From assembly GCA_001414345.1 (NCBI GenBank), contig LLCB01000199.1:46812-110811 (forward strand): 64,000 bases of DNA, given 5' to 3'. The stretch is from Hymenoscyphus infarciens (lineage: Eukaryota > Ascomycota > Leotiomycetes > Helotiales > Helotiaceae). A model generated the notes under the pieces. The model made no database searches, was not told the DNA's origin, and was given only the letters and a program-made list of their open reading frames with translations. This document shows, one piece after another, positions 1 through 10,750 of the stretch. Each line of letters starts with the position of its first letter. The first letter of the stretch is position 1. Made by a program: the position numbers and the translations under genes.

Positions 1-609
1 CGGATCCGCCAAAGAAAGGCGAAGCATCTTTCAACAACGGCTCAATCTCTTTCGTGATAGCATCCACAACCTTTGCGGCTGCTTCCTCCTTCTCGGCACC
101 CTTGGCTTTCAAGACCGGGAAGTAGGAAGAATGAATCTTGGTGAACCATGTGTCAACGAAGAAAGCAATCTTTGCTCTTTGCAAAGCACCACCTGGCTCG
201 GTGCTCGTCTTCAACAAGTGGCTTGGGTGCGCGTCAGCCAGAAATTGAGAAACAATCCCGGACTCGGTGATGATCTCTCCATTGTATGACAAGGATGGTA
301 CGAGACCACGGGGATTGATGGCGAGGTCTAGACCGTGGCGTCAGTAAGATGCTAAATCTGTACTTGAAATAACCAAGTAGTGTCGGATGGGGAGTTTGGA
401 AGTTAATTGCTGGAAAAACTGGCAAACCACGTATTCGGACGCAACGATTGACGAAGGAATATGTAGTTCTTACATTCTGGAGTCCTAGGCACACTGAGGT
501 CAATGAGGACTTCCTCGTATTGGAGACCAAGCTCACGAAGCGCAATATGAGCACGATGAGCCCATGGGCACTGGTGACTCGTATACAAGATGATCTTTGG
601 TGCTGCCAT
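1..609 (-). CDS. Glutathione S-transferase, omega-like (3' part outside the window)
   Basis: Conjugates glutathione to, or deglutathionylates, small electrophiles in the cytosol. Exon 1 is 609-474 and exon 2 runs from 327 past the left edge; the 146-nt intron has a GTAAG donor and CTAG acceptor, and the codon is split TAC (Tyr). Translation starts at MAAPKIILYTS, with a thioredoxin-fold N-terminus containing the CPWAHR active-site motif, where the Cys is typical of omega/fungal Cys-type GSTs. Exon 2 carries LAINPRGLVPSL (cis-Pro loop) and the TESGIVSQFLAD glutathione-binding segment, then the start of the helical C-terminal domain. It is in the same orientation as the P450 and UstYa-like remnant, so a role in a small metabolite pathway is possible but inferred. 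The family call is strong; the subclass is less sure. Confidence 0.9.
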
Positions 610-1352
610 GATGGATGTTTGGTATTTGGAGACACGTGGCGGGAATGCGGGGTAACAGCCGAAGCAATGGAGAGCTTGACACGTGATTTTATTGCACTTG
701 ATAGTTGGAGAATTGTTTAGGAGTTGATGGAGCAATTCCAAAGAAAAAAACCCTTATATACTCTGCTACAAGTACGTTCGTCACGTTCTCAGAGTTCTAA
801 GTCGGTGGAATTCACTTTCCGAATAACTTCATACATGGCGTGTTTGACGTGATAGTACGCCATGCTTATCAATTGTGCACCAATTGTGTGGTATTTCAAA
901 GCACCAATCGGAGATTCGGAGCTAAGAAATGAGGGGTTCCGGCATCAACGTCCCGATCACGGGAATGATTGAGGTAGGTTGCAATCATTGTTCTAAGAAA
1001 TGCAGATATAATTTGTGCTCATGATGAACTGAATTTTAGATTGATAGGTAGCCTGGATATTGTGAATCAGATATCTAGAATTATTCTTAAAAAACAAACA
1101 GGCAAATGAGACGAAATGTTGGTTGGTGATAAGATTCAAAGAGAGTCCGAGACCCCTCGGAGCAGTGCCAATATATATATAAAGTCTCAAAAACAATTCC
1201 ATACACACTCGTACTCCTCCATTTAAGACACGATTTGAAACAAAAGATAGAGGATGAAGAATGTAGATACGTATTCCGAGCCTGAATCAACCAGGTGAGA
1301 ACATCTCCACAATATAAACAGCAATTCTACCAATTAGATGTTACATCGTCAA

Positions 1353-3281
1353 TCATCGGGCTCGATACTTCAAGTAAACTGGGGTCGGTGGCTTTGTGGC
1401 GGAGTGGCCATTGAAATCGATAGGAGGTGTGCAAGGAAGTAGATCTCCATTCTTGTCGGTCAAATCGTAATCGAAATTGGCAACGAAAAATGCAGTGATG
1501 AGGTTCTGTTCTAATTTGGCAAACTGTTTCCACGTCAGTATGGGTAAACAACCAGCATTCCTACATGGCTTACTCTCATTCCAACTACAAAGCAAGAATA
1601 ATTAGCAAAGTCATCTCTACAAGAATGTCAAAAGACTTACGGCAAGGGTGTCTCCCCGATCCCCAACCAATATATGAATGTGGTCTTTTCTTATCTTCCG
1701 CTCTGTCGGGCAAATATCTAGAAGGGTCCCATTTTTTAGGGTCTGAGTATATTGTCGGATCCAAACTGACATCGCCAGTATGGTATGCGACGAAAGCACC
1801 CGGTGGAATAACTTCATCACCGACGCCAGTAGGAATATCACGACCACTGGTATTTTTCCGGAAAGCCGTCCCGAGCATCTGTAAACGGATACTATCCCTC
1901 AAGCATAAGTCGATGAGTGTGAACTCAGATTCCCATGCCTCGCTTGGTATCTACGGAAACTTGAGGTCAGTATGTTTTTTTGGTCGATGTTCAAGGAGTG
2001 GTAGAAGACAGCTGAAATATTGGACTTCCTCGACTCTGGGATCTCCCCCAAGAAGGGGTTTCCTCGTAGAAACCGGGTACTAACATAGGTAAGCTGTTCT
2101 GCAAGAGGGGCCTCTTTGTCAGGACTGTATTTTGAAGCGACTGTTGCCACCTCCTCTCGGATTTTCGACATCCAGTAGGGATCTTTGGCGAGATAAAGGA
2201 GGACCCAGCCCACGTTGATGCCACTGTTGAGCAATCCCGCAAATAGGGCGCCAATAATGAACTTGTTATTGAGTTAACGGGGTCGTCAGATTGAAATGCT
2301 GGTTGGGATAGCAATCACCTCAATAATTTTTCTAACATCATCTCCTTGATCCATCAGAAATTGCAAAGGATCATCTCCTCTGTGACCAGACTTGGTTCGG
2401 CCATCAACAATGTTTTTCATGATCACGTAAAGGCGACCACCTGCAATTGTTCGCTTGATGATGGCGAGTGATGGAAACCACGGAAACATGATTGCTGTAG
2501 CTGTGGAGCTATTTTCGATTGTCTCGTACAGTTGCAGTGTCTTTTCGAGAAGTTCCGGGTTATCGGCAATATCATCAGATCCCACCATTCGCATGGTAAG
2601 TTGAAACACAATTCTATAGATGCTCTCAAAAGGGTCAGTCAATCCGGATGGATCATCTGCAAGACTTTTGATGCTCCTCTGGACATCCTTCATGAGTTTT
2701 GGCAAGTCTGATTTGATATCAGTCCAAGTTCATCAAGCAATTTCTGTTTTCTAACCCACTTTTGTTGAAGTTGTGGGTTTTCAGCATAGCGGTTATGCGG
2801 CGGGAGAAATAACCCCCCGAACCAGTAAAGTCTTTATCATTAGCTATGTGCGCCTCTTCCTTCAGACTATTCGGTGACTGTCCAAAGAGCACCGCATATC
2901 TACCACCAAAGTTAGCTCGTTTGCGATTCCATGGCCCCGGAAAGATAAGAAATACCCTTCAGTGAACCCTAAATCTCGGCTCTCGAAAAACAAAGAGCGA
3001 GCTTTATCACCACTCAAACCAACAATTGGGTGCTTCCCAAGGAAGAAAGTAAAATTCCCCGTTGGTGCTTGAGCTCGGGCATGTTGAAAGAAATCCCACC
3101 GAGCTGTAAAAAATCGGACAGCTCCGAGAATTGGATAACCTCCATTGACTGGTTTTGGTGACTTTTTGGAGAATTGGTATTTTCCCGAGAATGCTAGGAC
3201 ATAGACGCCGATGAGTAGTACGGCAAAGGCTGCAAAGAGGGTTGTTGTAGAGGAGCGATGGAAGAGTGGGTCCAGAAACAT
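1353..3281 (-). CDS. Cytochrome P450 with non-canonical I-helix and K-helix
   Basis: Spliced by eye into seven exons: 3281-2956, 2899-2760, 2707-2319, 2261-2085, 1950-1641, 1584-1574 (11 nt) and 1523-1353. All phases agree and give 507 residues, the usual length. An N-terminal membrane anchor (about residues 8-27) suggests endoplasmic reticulum location. The heme loop reads YIGWGSGRHPCLGMR with the ligand at Cys447; the tiny exon 6 encodes LGMR. The I-helix reads GALFAGLLNSGINVGW, without the acid-Thr pair of (A/G)GxDT, and the K-helix reads DSIR where ExxR is expected. The sequence is collinear with the CYP51/CYP7/CYP8-like fold group, but I do not recognise the substrate. Loss of the acid-alcohol pair is known in P450s that rearrange or dehydrate rather than hydroxylate, so the chemistry may be unusual (inference). 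Introns 2 and 3 have GTGGGT and GTGATT donors, so cDNA would be useful. Confidence 0.88.
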
Positions 3282-4059
3282 GATGCGTTCTGGTGTGTGT
3301 TGAAGTTGTACTGTGTCTGTGTCTCGGCAGCGTCGAATGTTCCACTTTAGAATTCCGTAGTCTTTCTCCCCCTTTACCCCTTTACCACATATAAGGTTTC
3401 TCAGGCGTCGGGTTCGGGTATGGTTCTTGCTTGTGTATTGTGGTCGAGGTTCCAGGTTGTGGAGGTGGAGGGAACCCGACACTGAACCTGAGGACGGGAG
3501 GTTCATCTCTTAGCCCCGGGAGCCAATGTTTCCGTGCCCCGCAATGCCTGGTGCGGTATCCACCATGGAATAATTTCACAAGTTGGGTTGTGTTACGCCT
3601 TTTTGGGAACGGTTTGGTATACCAATGAGGCACTCGAGGGTAAATTGGTGTTGCAGCCATAAAGTCAGCCGGGGTACTTAAAATACGAATACGCCACATA
3701 ATAGGCCTAGGTTACGAACACGGCTGCGTTCCGCGTTGTCCCCGCGTATGGGAGCAACACCGACTAGGTAGGTTGTGCAAACCTCCAATCCCCATAGATC
3801 ATTATCCATCTCATATGGTGATGTTGTTATAAGATTTATGCCAACGTGTTGCCCGCGTTTGAGAAACTACCTGATCAACTACGGGACTTTCCCCAGAGGC
3901 CAAGCCAAGTGTCTCCGCAACTTTAATCCAACCACCACCATAGAAGACGGCAGGAAAGAAAACATTCAAAAACCTTTTCCTGTTATCTAGCTCCATGGAT
4001 AATATCGCTAATATTCCTCTCATCAGTCGACTTCAATGCCCCATTAGCACCGTATCCTA
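3282..4059. other. Intergenic, P450 promoter side
   Basis: No gene supported. It holds the P450 5' flank and the 3' flank of the UstYa-like remnant. Short open frames here lack coding character. I see no clear regulatory site. Confidence 0.5.
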
Positions 4060-4415
4060 CTACGAAAAGGTTGGCGTGAAAACTTGCTCTGGGCCCCTGG
4101 GAAAGTTCCATATATCTCGACATTGAAGAGAAATGCCTTCTCCAGTTATAGGCCCGTCGTCCTTGAGACCGTGGCTCACAAACAGAGGCCATTCGATGGT
4201 GGTATCCGCCGCACACATGAGGCTCTGACGAAGATAGTCGCGGCAATGCTCGAGATGATCTGGATCTCCCCACGCTCTGGCCGGTTGATCAGTTTCCACA
4301 GCCCTCAAGGTATCTCTTATTGCAGTCAAGCAATGCAATTGATGGAATATCGATATCCCATACCACGCTTTATTCGGGTTTTCAACATCCACATGACCGG
4401 CATACCATTCTACGG
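4060..4415 (-). pseudogene. UstYa-like (DUF3328) oxidase remnant, N-terminus missing
   Basis: An open stretch of about 118 codons contains both hallmark motifs of the UstYa family: HQLHC (the HxxHC motif) followed by HCRDYLRQ, with MCAADTTIEW after the second. Family members are about 230-280 residues, begin with a membrane helix, and act in cyclisation or oxidation of fungal ribosomal peptides and other mycotoxins. Here no ATG or membrane segment precedes the first motif: an in-frame stop lies just upstream of a possible acceptor at about 4416, and I could find no exon between here and family gene A, whose 3' end is at 4979. The best reading is a 5'-truncated relic; a poorly visible upstream exon is the alternative. 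It shares strand with the P450 and GST. Confidence 0.65.
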
Positions 4416-4978
4416 CTTGTTTTCAGGCAATGGTAGTTAAAAGTATCTGATGGGGATTGCCAACTTTGCTATCAATCTATCTCATTTGGCCATCAATCAA
4501 CATTTGGTATTACGATACTTGCAAACGAACGAGGCGAGGATTTTTTTCAGCTTGACGTGGTTTTTATTGCAGAAATATGGTTCTTATGAAAACACCCCCC
4601 TTCCTGACACTCCCCCTAACCAACCTTTTGTTTGACAAGTAGCGAAACTCGTTCAATCTGCACCCCGAAAGTCAAAAACCCATAGCTTAGTATGAGAAAA
4701 GGACCCCGCTCACAGAAAGAAATCAGAGAACACCAACTTGTCAAACCTCAACTCCAAACCTCATCATCACTACGCACCAAAGAACTTAAACCCTTGCCTT
4801 GGCAAGAGAAAAAGCCCTCAGTCGTAGAGAATTCAGAGAGAAAGGAAAGAGTAAAGGAAGGTTTATACAAAAGAAAAACAAACTGCAAACTAGAATTATG
4901 TACAGGAGAACCTTTCCTCCGAGCAGTCATAAAAAACAATGAAAAGTACATTAATAGAGACCGAAACTCAAGTCCCAC

Positions 4979-6406
4979 TCAAAGAAAATGGAACCAACCA
5001 GCCCCAAAGAGCAGAAATTGCTTCAGCAAAAGTATAAGAAAGTCCTCCACCACCACAGGATTCCCAGAGTCCGGACCAAGAGATATGTATGGCATGCATA
5101 CCGGGTCAACCACCGATTGAAGACGAGAGAATGCAGATAGCGAGACGGAAGGTTGGACAACGTCGAATTCGGGCTGGAGGAATTTAAAGAACTTGATTTG
5201 AGCGAAACATATTTGAAAACCAGAAGCAACAGTTGTGAAGGGGCAGAAGATGACTGTCGAAAGGGACATGAAACGCTGGACACAGCTCAGGGCAATTTCG
5301 CGGAATTGGAACAACTGGATTTGTGGCGAAAATGTTTGAAATGCTGATTCAACACTCGTGAGAGTTGGGGTGATGAATGCGTCGAGAACGATGTTGAGGG
5401 CAGAAGGGAAGATGAGGGAAGATGAAAGGCCCGCGATCAGAAGAAATGCCATAATGTACCACAAGAGGTCGATGTTTTTCATAACTGACGTGAAGCGCGC
5501 TGCGTATGTGTTTTGTGCAATGTTGAGGTCGTCTCGGAGGGTAGTAATTGTTTGCTCAGAGGTGAGGAGTTGCTGGCTGAGGTTCTCAATCTTCATAGCA
5601 TTCTTTGCAGTGGTGAGATTCAGTGCTGAGGCTGTCGCAGTATTGGCAGAAATGGTTTTTTCGGCAGCGAGAAGTTTTTCTTTGAGTTGGTCGATTGTTG
5701 TGGTATTAGCGATTGAGATATCCTGCGATTCTGTGATCCTCGACGACATTGAAGAGATAGATTCATTTGCGATGAAGAGTTCCGTGGTCAATCCGTTGAT
5801 TGTTGTGGTGTTTTCAGATGCGGTTGTGTTCAACTGTGTTGCGGTCGCAGAAAGGCTATTCATTTTCTCAGAGATCGTTTCGATGATTTTATCTTTGGCC
5901 GCGATGTCGTCGGTAAGGGTGTTGATTTCTGCAGAGACTGATTCGATAAATTTATCTTTGGCGGCGAGTTCCTCAGTGAGGGTTCTGTTTTGCCGGATAA
6001 GATTGGTTTTCTCTTTGGTCAAATTTTTGATCTCATCGTTTCGTTTCGTCATCGCTGTATCTCTCTCGATGAGCGCTTTAATCTTGTTCTTGACTCGTTC
6101 TTTTTCCGAAGCAAGTTCATTCTGGAGTCGATTGCGAATATTTTGAATTAGTGTTATCTCTCGCGCCTGCATGGCCAATTCTTCTTCTTTTTGGGCTTTT
6201 TCCTTCTCCACGCGCTTGACATCTTCCTTCAGACCAGTGATTGTTGCGGTGTGGAGTCTGAGAGTCGCATCCTTGGTGCTTAATTCGGTGAATGGGGTGT
6301 TGTAAGTTGATGTGGTGTCCATGATGGACGGCACCTCGGAGGTGAAGGTGAACGGCTTTGTTGCACCATTCAGTTGAAATTTGAATGGTGCTGGTGGTGT
6401 CGCCAT
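4979..6406 (-). CDS. Coiled-coil/single-membrane-helix protein, family member A
   Basis: Intronless 475-residue protein that I do not recognise. Residues 1-40 are Pro/Thr-rich. About 45-305 form a long coiled coil rich in Lys/Glu, then Thr/Ser/Asn, with repeated ELAAKDK.IE and DIAAKDKIIE heptad blocks. About 314-335 is a membrane helix (LLWYIMAFLLIAGLSSSLIF). The tail contains VSLSAFSRLQSVVDPVCMPY at 421-440 and then ISLGPD. This tail matches members B and C in order and spacing of key residues (VS..AF..L....P.C...I..GPD), although A lacks the SCG that follows in B and C and has about 39 extra residues between helix and signature. The start is at 6406, the first ATG. The 5' side abuts a copy of the MFS gene tail and RIP-mutated repeats; the 3' side abuts the truncated UstYa remnant, suggesting that this gene arrived by a rearrangement. 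Confidence 0.82.
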   Translation of the reverse strand: MATPPAPFKFQLNGATKPFTFTSEVPSIMDTTSTYNTPFTELSTKDATLRLHTATITGLKEDVKRVEKEKAQKEEELAMQAREITLIQNIRNRLQNELASEKERVKNKIKALIERDTAMTKRNDEIKNLTKEKTNLIRQNRTLTEELAAKDKFIESVSAEINTLTDDIAAKDKIIETISEKMNSLSATATQLNTTASENTTTINGLTTELFIANESISSMSSRITESQDISIANTTTIDQLKEKLLAAEKTISANTATASALNLTTAKNAMKIENLSQQLLTSEQTITTLRDDLNIAQNTYAARFTSVMKNIDLLWYIMAFLLIAGLSSSLIFPSALNIVLDAFITPTLTSVESAFQTFSPQIQLFQFREIALSCVQRFMSLSTVIFCPFTTVASGFQICFAQIKFFKFLQPEFDVVQPSVSLSAFSRLQSVVDPVCMPYISLGPDSGNPVVVEDFLILLLKQFLLFGAGWFHFL

Positions 6407-6551
6407 CTCTGTGGTGGTTTGGGAGGTTGGGGTAGATACGGTGGGTGGATTTGGTTTGGTGAATGGCCGCGAAGACAGCGAGTGTAAGAAGGATTGTTGG
6501 ATTGGAGGAAAAGAAAGATCGAGGAAGCAAAAGGCGGTTGATATAATTGTC

Positions 6552-6560
6552 CTCGCTTAG
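6552..6560. promoter_or_regulatory. Shared 9-mer CTCGCTTAG upstream of family gene A
   Basis: CTCGCTTAG lies about 150 bp upstream of the A start codon, antisense to the gene. The same 9-mer occurs upstream of B (14589) and C (47010), where it is sense. A CACGTG E-box follows at about 6566. A regulatory function is inference. Confidence 0.25.
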
Positions 6561-6619
6561 ACGACACGTGATTCGCAGCTTGCTGTTCGCGCTCTTGGGT
6601 GAATTATCAAAAGTCACTT

Positions 6620-6722
6620 TCCTTGCGTCTGTCTAGGAAGATCCTTCAATTCCTCCTCGTCGCTCGACCGCCTCTCGTCTTTAATCTTAGGTTCCTTCTT
6701 CCCACCTTCCTTATGTTGATGA
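6620..6722 (-). pseudogene. Displaced copy of the MFS transporter gene 3' end
   Basis: The reverse complement of this stretch matches the last ~95 bp of the MFS coding region (about 14137-14232) almost base for base, from the CATCAACAT start through AAGGAACC, GACGAGAGGCGGTCGAGCGA and GATCTTCCTAGA. Differences are few and mostly G/A or C/T. Only the C-terminal tail is present; at its far side the sequence passes into an RIP-mutated retroelement copy. The orientation relative to A (MFS tail, then family gene) is the same as MFS then B on the other strand. Confidence 0.85.
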
Positions 6723-8460
6723 TTTAACTAAAGAGCTAGTTATTATTTAACGTTGTTTCTTATCTAAGACTAAAAGATTAGATACTATTTGAACGAACTC
6801 ATAATTCTAGCGTCTCTTTAGTATAGCTACTAAGTTTTAGAGCTATAGTATAATCTTATTCTATATATAGAAGAAGCGTTCTAATTCTAGTATCTCTCTA
6901 AGTATAGCTATACTTAATAATCTCTAAATATAGTAAAATTTTCTTGTTACGGAAAAAGGGGGCATCACGTGACCCCTTTTCTCTGTATATATAGCAGAGT
7001 TTTCACCTCCTAAATTCAAGCTTCTTAGAGCGTTTTCAACTCAAAAAATACGTGACATTTCTTTAATATAATCTTCTATTTATAAAGCTTTAAAAGCTTT
7101 CTAAATATTTTCTATTTTATAACTAATTAAGAGATAAGAGTCTTAACGTTTAAAGATATCTTAAAAGTTAAAGAAAGTAAAATAAACTAATTCTAATTTA
7201 GACTAGTAATAAAGCTTAAAATAAGTTCTAGCTAGTCTAGTTATTATCTCTTAAAAAAAGAGCTTTATAAGTAAGAAGTAAACTATAGTAATTAGTATTT
7301 ATAAGAAGTCTATTATATATCGAAATCTTCTATTATTAGTATATAGATAATATACTATTATCTAAGAGTATAATCTTTTTAGTAATCTTACTTTTTAAGA
7401 GTTAGAGAGTATTCGTAGTATTTTTAGTACTAAGTTAAGCTAACTATTAGAAGGTATTAGAGATAGTAGCTCTTAGATAAAAGAAGTCTAAGTTAGAGCT
7501 TAGAAGTAACGAAGAGTTAGATTAGAGAGAGTTTAGAGACTAAGAAAGTCGACTTTAAAATTCGTTTATTATCTTTTCTCTTTTAGCTATCTAATCTTTT
7601 ATCTCTTGCTTTTTACTTCTAAAGCTTATATAACCTTCTATATATTAACTATATTTAAGAAGTCTCGATTAGCTTTATTATTATTATACTAAGACTTTTT
7701 ATACTTAGATATATAGTTATAGATTAGAGACTTTTCAAAGAGAGGTCTACTTTTTCTAGAAAGAGGTTACTTAACGCTTATAAAGAGCGAAGCTAATATC
7801 TTCGATATTAGTTTAAAAAGAGTAAAGAGATAGATTTAGAAGCTTTTTATAATAACTATATAGTTAACTTCTTAAATCTTATATAATAATCTCTATATAA
7901 AAAGAGTTATTAGAAGCTTTAGAAACACTTAGTATATTCTACTCTTAATAATATATTAAAGATATAATTATACTAGCTAACTAATAAATACTAAACTCTA
8001 ATATTATAAACTATTCATAAAATCTCTAATATTATAGCTATTTAAGAATATTATTATAACTAGTTTAAATCTAAGATAACTTGAATTCGAAATAAGTATA
8101 TAACCGACGTATTCGATTAAGAGATTATAATAGACTATTTCTAACGAAGTCGAATTTAGTCATTTTATATAATAATACGAAATATATACTAAAGAGATAT
8201 ATAGAAGTACTATTTAAATATATATAAATACTAGATACTAATATAGAAGAAAAGACTAAATTAGGTCTTTTCTAACTATAGAAGAGTAAGTAGCTCTATA
8301 TAAGATATTACATCGTACTAAAAGAGCTAAAACCTAAAGTCTAAAAACTTTCTAAAAGCTAAAAGTTTCTATAAAAGCTGAAATCTATATCTAAGAGTTG
8401 AAATCTTATATATATAATAAGTAGACTCGGTTATTTAAAATAGCTAGCTATTATATCTAT
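6720..8460 (-). repeat. RIP-mutated LTR-retroelement fragment (copy 1)
   Basis: AT- and TpA-rich, without coding potential. It can be followed side by side with 43440-45190: for example the stretch around 6770-6900 matches 43480-43620 and the stretch around 8240-8460 matches 44960-45185, with differences mainly C to T or G to A. The 8240-8460 part also matches 41880-42067 and is probably the LTR. A quasi-palindrome around a CACGTG (about 6954-6985) stands out as GC-rich. Confidence 0.6.
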
Positions 8461-9935
8461 CTTAACTTCTAGAATAGAATAGAATAGAAAATTTAAAACG
8501 CTAGCTCTTCTTAAGCTTTATAAATATCTATCTAATTATTAGACTCGAGTATACTTTATAGTTTTTCTCGCTACTAGTCTAGTTAGCTTTTCTCTCTTTA
8601 GTTTTTATAGAAGTAGCGTTTTAGATTTCCTAGTTAGATTAAAACTCTTATCTTTCTAAAAGGTTTCTATCTATATTTTTCTTTACTTTTAAAGCTATTC
8701 TTTCTTATTATATTCTATTTCTAGCTCTTATATATCTATCTCTTCTAATTCTATATAGAGCTAGTTTTCTTTTTATATCTAGTAGAGAGAATAGAAAAGT
8801 TTATATATTATTCTATTATATTTTAATAGAAGTATATAAAGTAAGTTAGTTTAAAAAAGAAATAAATACTATAGTAGAGATAGTATAGACTCTCTAAAAC
8901 TCCTTTTATAAACTAATCTACTTTACTCTTTCTTTTTTAGCTACTTCTATTCTATACTTCTTACTCTTCTCTCTCTTTCTAGTCTCTCTTTTTAGCTTTT
9001 CTAGCTATTCTAATTCTTCTTTTATTAGTATTTTAGCTTTCCTCGTCTTAGTTAGCTTAGTACTTAGAATAGAATAAGCTACTTACCTAGATAAGAATAG
9101 GAGAGCTTAGACTAGAATAGAATTAAGACTAGGTATAATAGTATACTATCCTAAATTACTAGTATTCGTAAAACTACTAATACCTTTAATACCTCGAGAC
9201 TAAGATTATAATTAATCTAATATATATATAATAGAAGATATTAAAGAGATTAAGATTTAGATATTATATATTTAGCTTTAAGGCTCTTATTATTTAGTAT
9301 TAGAAAGAGCTTAGTTATTATTATTATTAAGACTTAGTAGTTTCTAATCTCTTATATATAGATATTTATACTTAGTATAGAAGAGAGATAGTTTTTCCTT
9401 TTCTTCTATATTAGCGCCTAGTATTATATATATTATTTTATCTTAAATATACTTCTATATATCTCTTTAGTAGTAATATATATTTCGTACTATTATATAG
9501 ACTCTCTTTTTTAGACTTTAAGCGAAATTAACTAGTCTAACTCTTTCTATCCTAGTCTCTCTATTTAGTAAGAAAAGATAAGCAAGTACTATAGAATAGA
9601 AATAGCTAGAAACGCTAGAATTTAAGAATAGAAGAAGACGAGATAGCTTTAAAATAGTAATAGAAGAGAGAGGAATTATTAAAAGAGAATAGAAGAATAG
9701 ATTAGACGAGGAAACTTAAAACACTATCTTTTATAATTATTCTTCTTTTACTATTATATTTTATAAGTAGACTTATTCTATTCTGTTATTTTTTTATATA
9801 GTAGATTTCTTATTCTAATACTTAGAAGCGTTTAGATAGAGAAATCTAAAACGCTAGTTTATATTATATATTATCTTATTATTTTTAGTAGTATATATTA
9901 AAAAAGGACTAATATATGCGAGCTAAACAGGCCCT
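8461..9935. repeat. AT-rich RIP-mutated block ending in a repeat terminus
   Basis: No gene supported; all frames are dense in stops. Contains several divergent copies of AAAACGCTAG-like words in both orientations, for example near 8500, 8605 and 9830. It ends at CTAAACAGGCCCT (about 9923-9935), whose reverse complement AGGGCCTGTTTAGCTCGC recurs as a terminus at about 46490 and, RIP-mutated, at about 63637. Confidence 0.5.
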
Positions 9936-10750
9936 AAGAGACGATGAATGCCGAGTTCTAGGCATTAGCTTTGAAGAGAGGCTAGAGCGGGGTATCCTTC
10001 TGTGATATCGCTTATGTTAAGAAGAGAACACTACGAACTTATTAGATTGTTAAATAACAGAACAGCCCGAGGAGGACACACTGGTGGGGTTTTTACTCGT
10101 GTGAAATGACAAGACCTGGATGTCAATCGAAATCATGATTTAAGAGCAATTAAAGTAATTAGAGAGAGATGAAGCTATCAGGATGATACTCGCCGGGCGC
10201 AGAAAACCTGCTGCTGCGGCCATGATGCAGTCAAGCCCAATGTATCATGGCAGAAGCTGAGATAGAACTCGCAATGGAAAGACATGAGAGAAAATCAACA
10301 TATATATATATATATGTATATATATATCGTACTCCGTACAAAAGAAAAAGTGTTGAATGTTTTTGATGGAGGTTAGAACCGCTCGTCGTCGTTCAGCTGA
10401 GGTGTGGAGCCTGTGATGCATTGGGCTAGAGAGGTGGGTACGGATTAACCTTTACGAGTAGGTAATCATACCCCACAATATCAAACCGGAAGACCCCCAA
10501 CCTTGAGCGAGCTGCCCTATCAACTCCACGACTTATCAGCTCCCCGTCACGCTATCCTCCCCCATTCTCGCCCTGGACTTGTGAGCTCATTCACTACTCC
10601 AGAACTAACCAATCGCAGATGTGCCATTGCATCCCCAAGTATTTCTCTTTATTTCCTCTCCCTCTCCATCTCCTCCTTCTCCAGCTCAAGAATCTCCTCC
10701 AAGTTCTGTTTTATTGCCAATTCTCAAGCTCGTTGAATACCATCACAATT
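9936..10750. other. Intergenic with TA microsatellite
   Basis: Balanced-GC flank and 5' region of the aldolase gene. A (TA)n tract lies at about 10298-10327. A pyrimidine-rich stretch at 10625-10700 precedes the aldolase start, as is common in fungal leaders. No other gene supported. Confidence 0.5.

Noticed and set aside
5358..6146. 262-codon plus-strand frame
   Set aside because: Antisense shadow of the coiled coil in family gene A.
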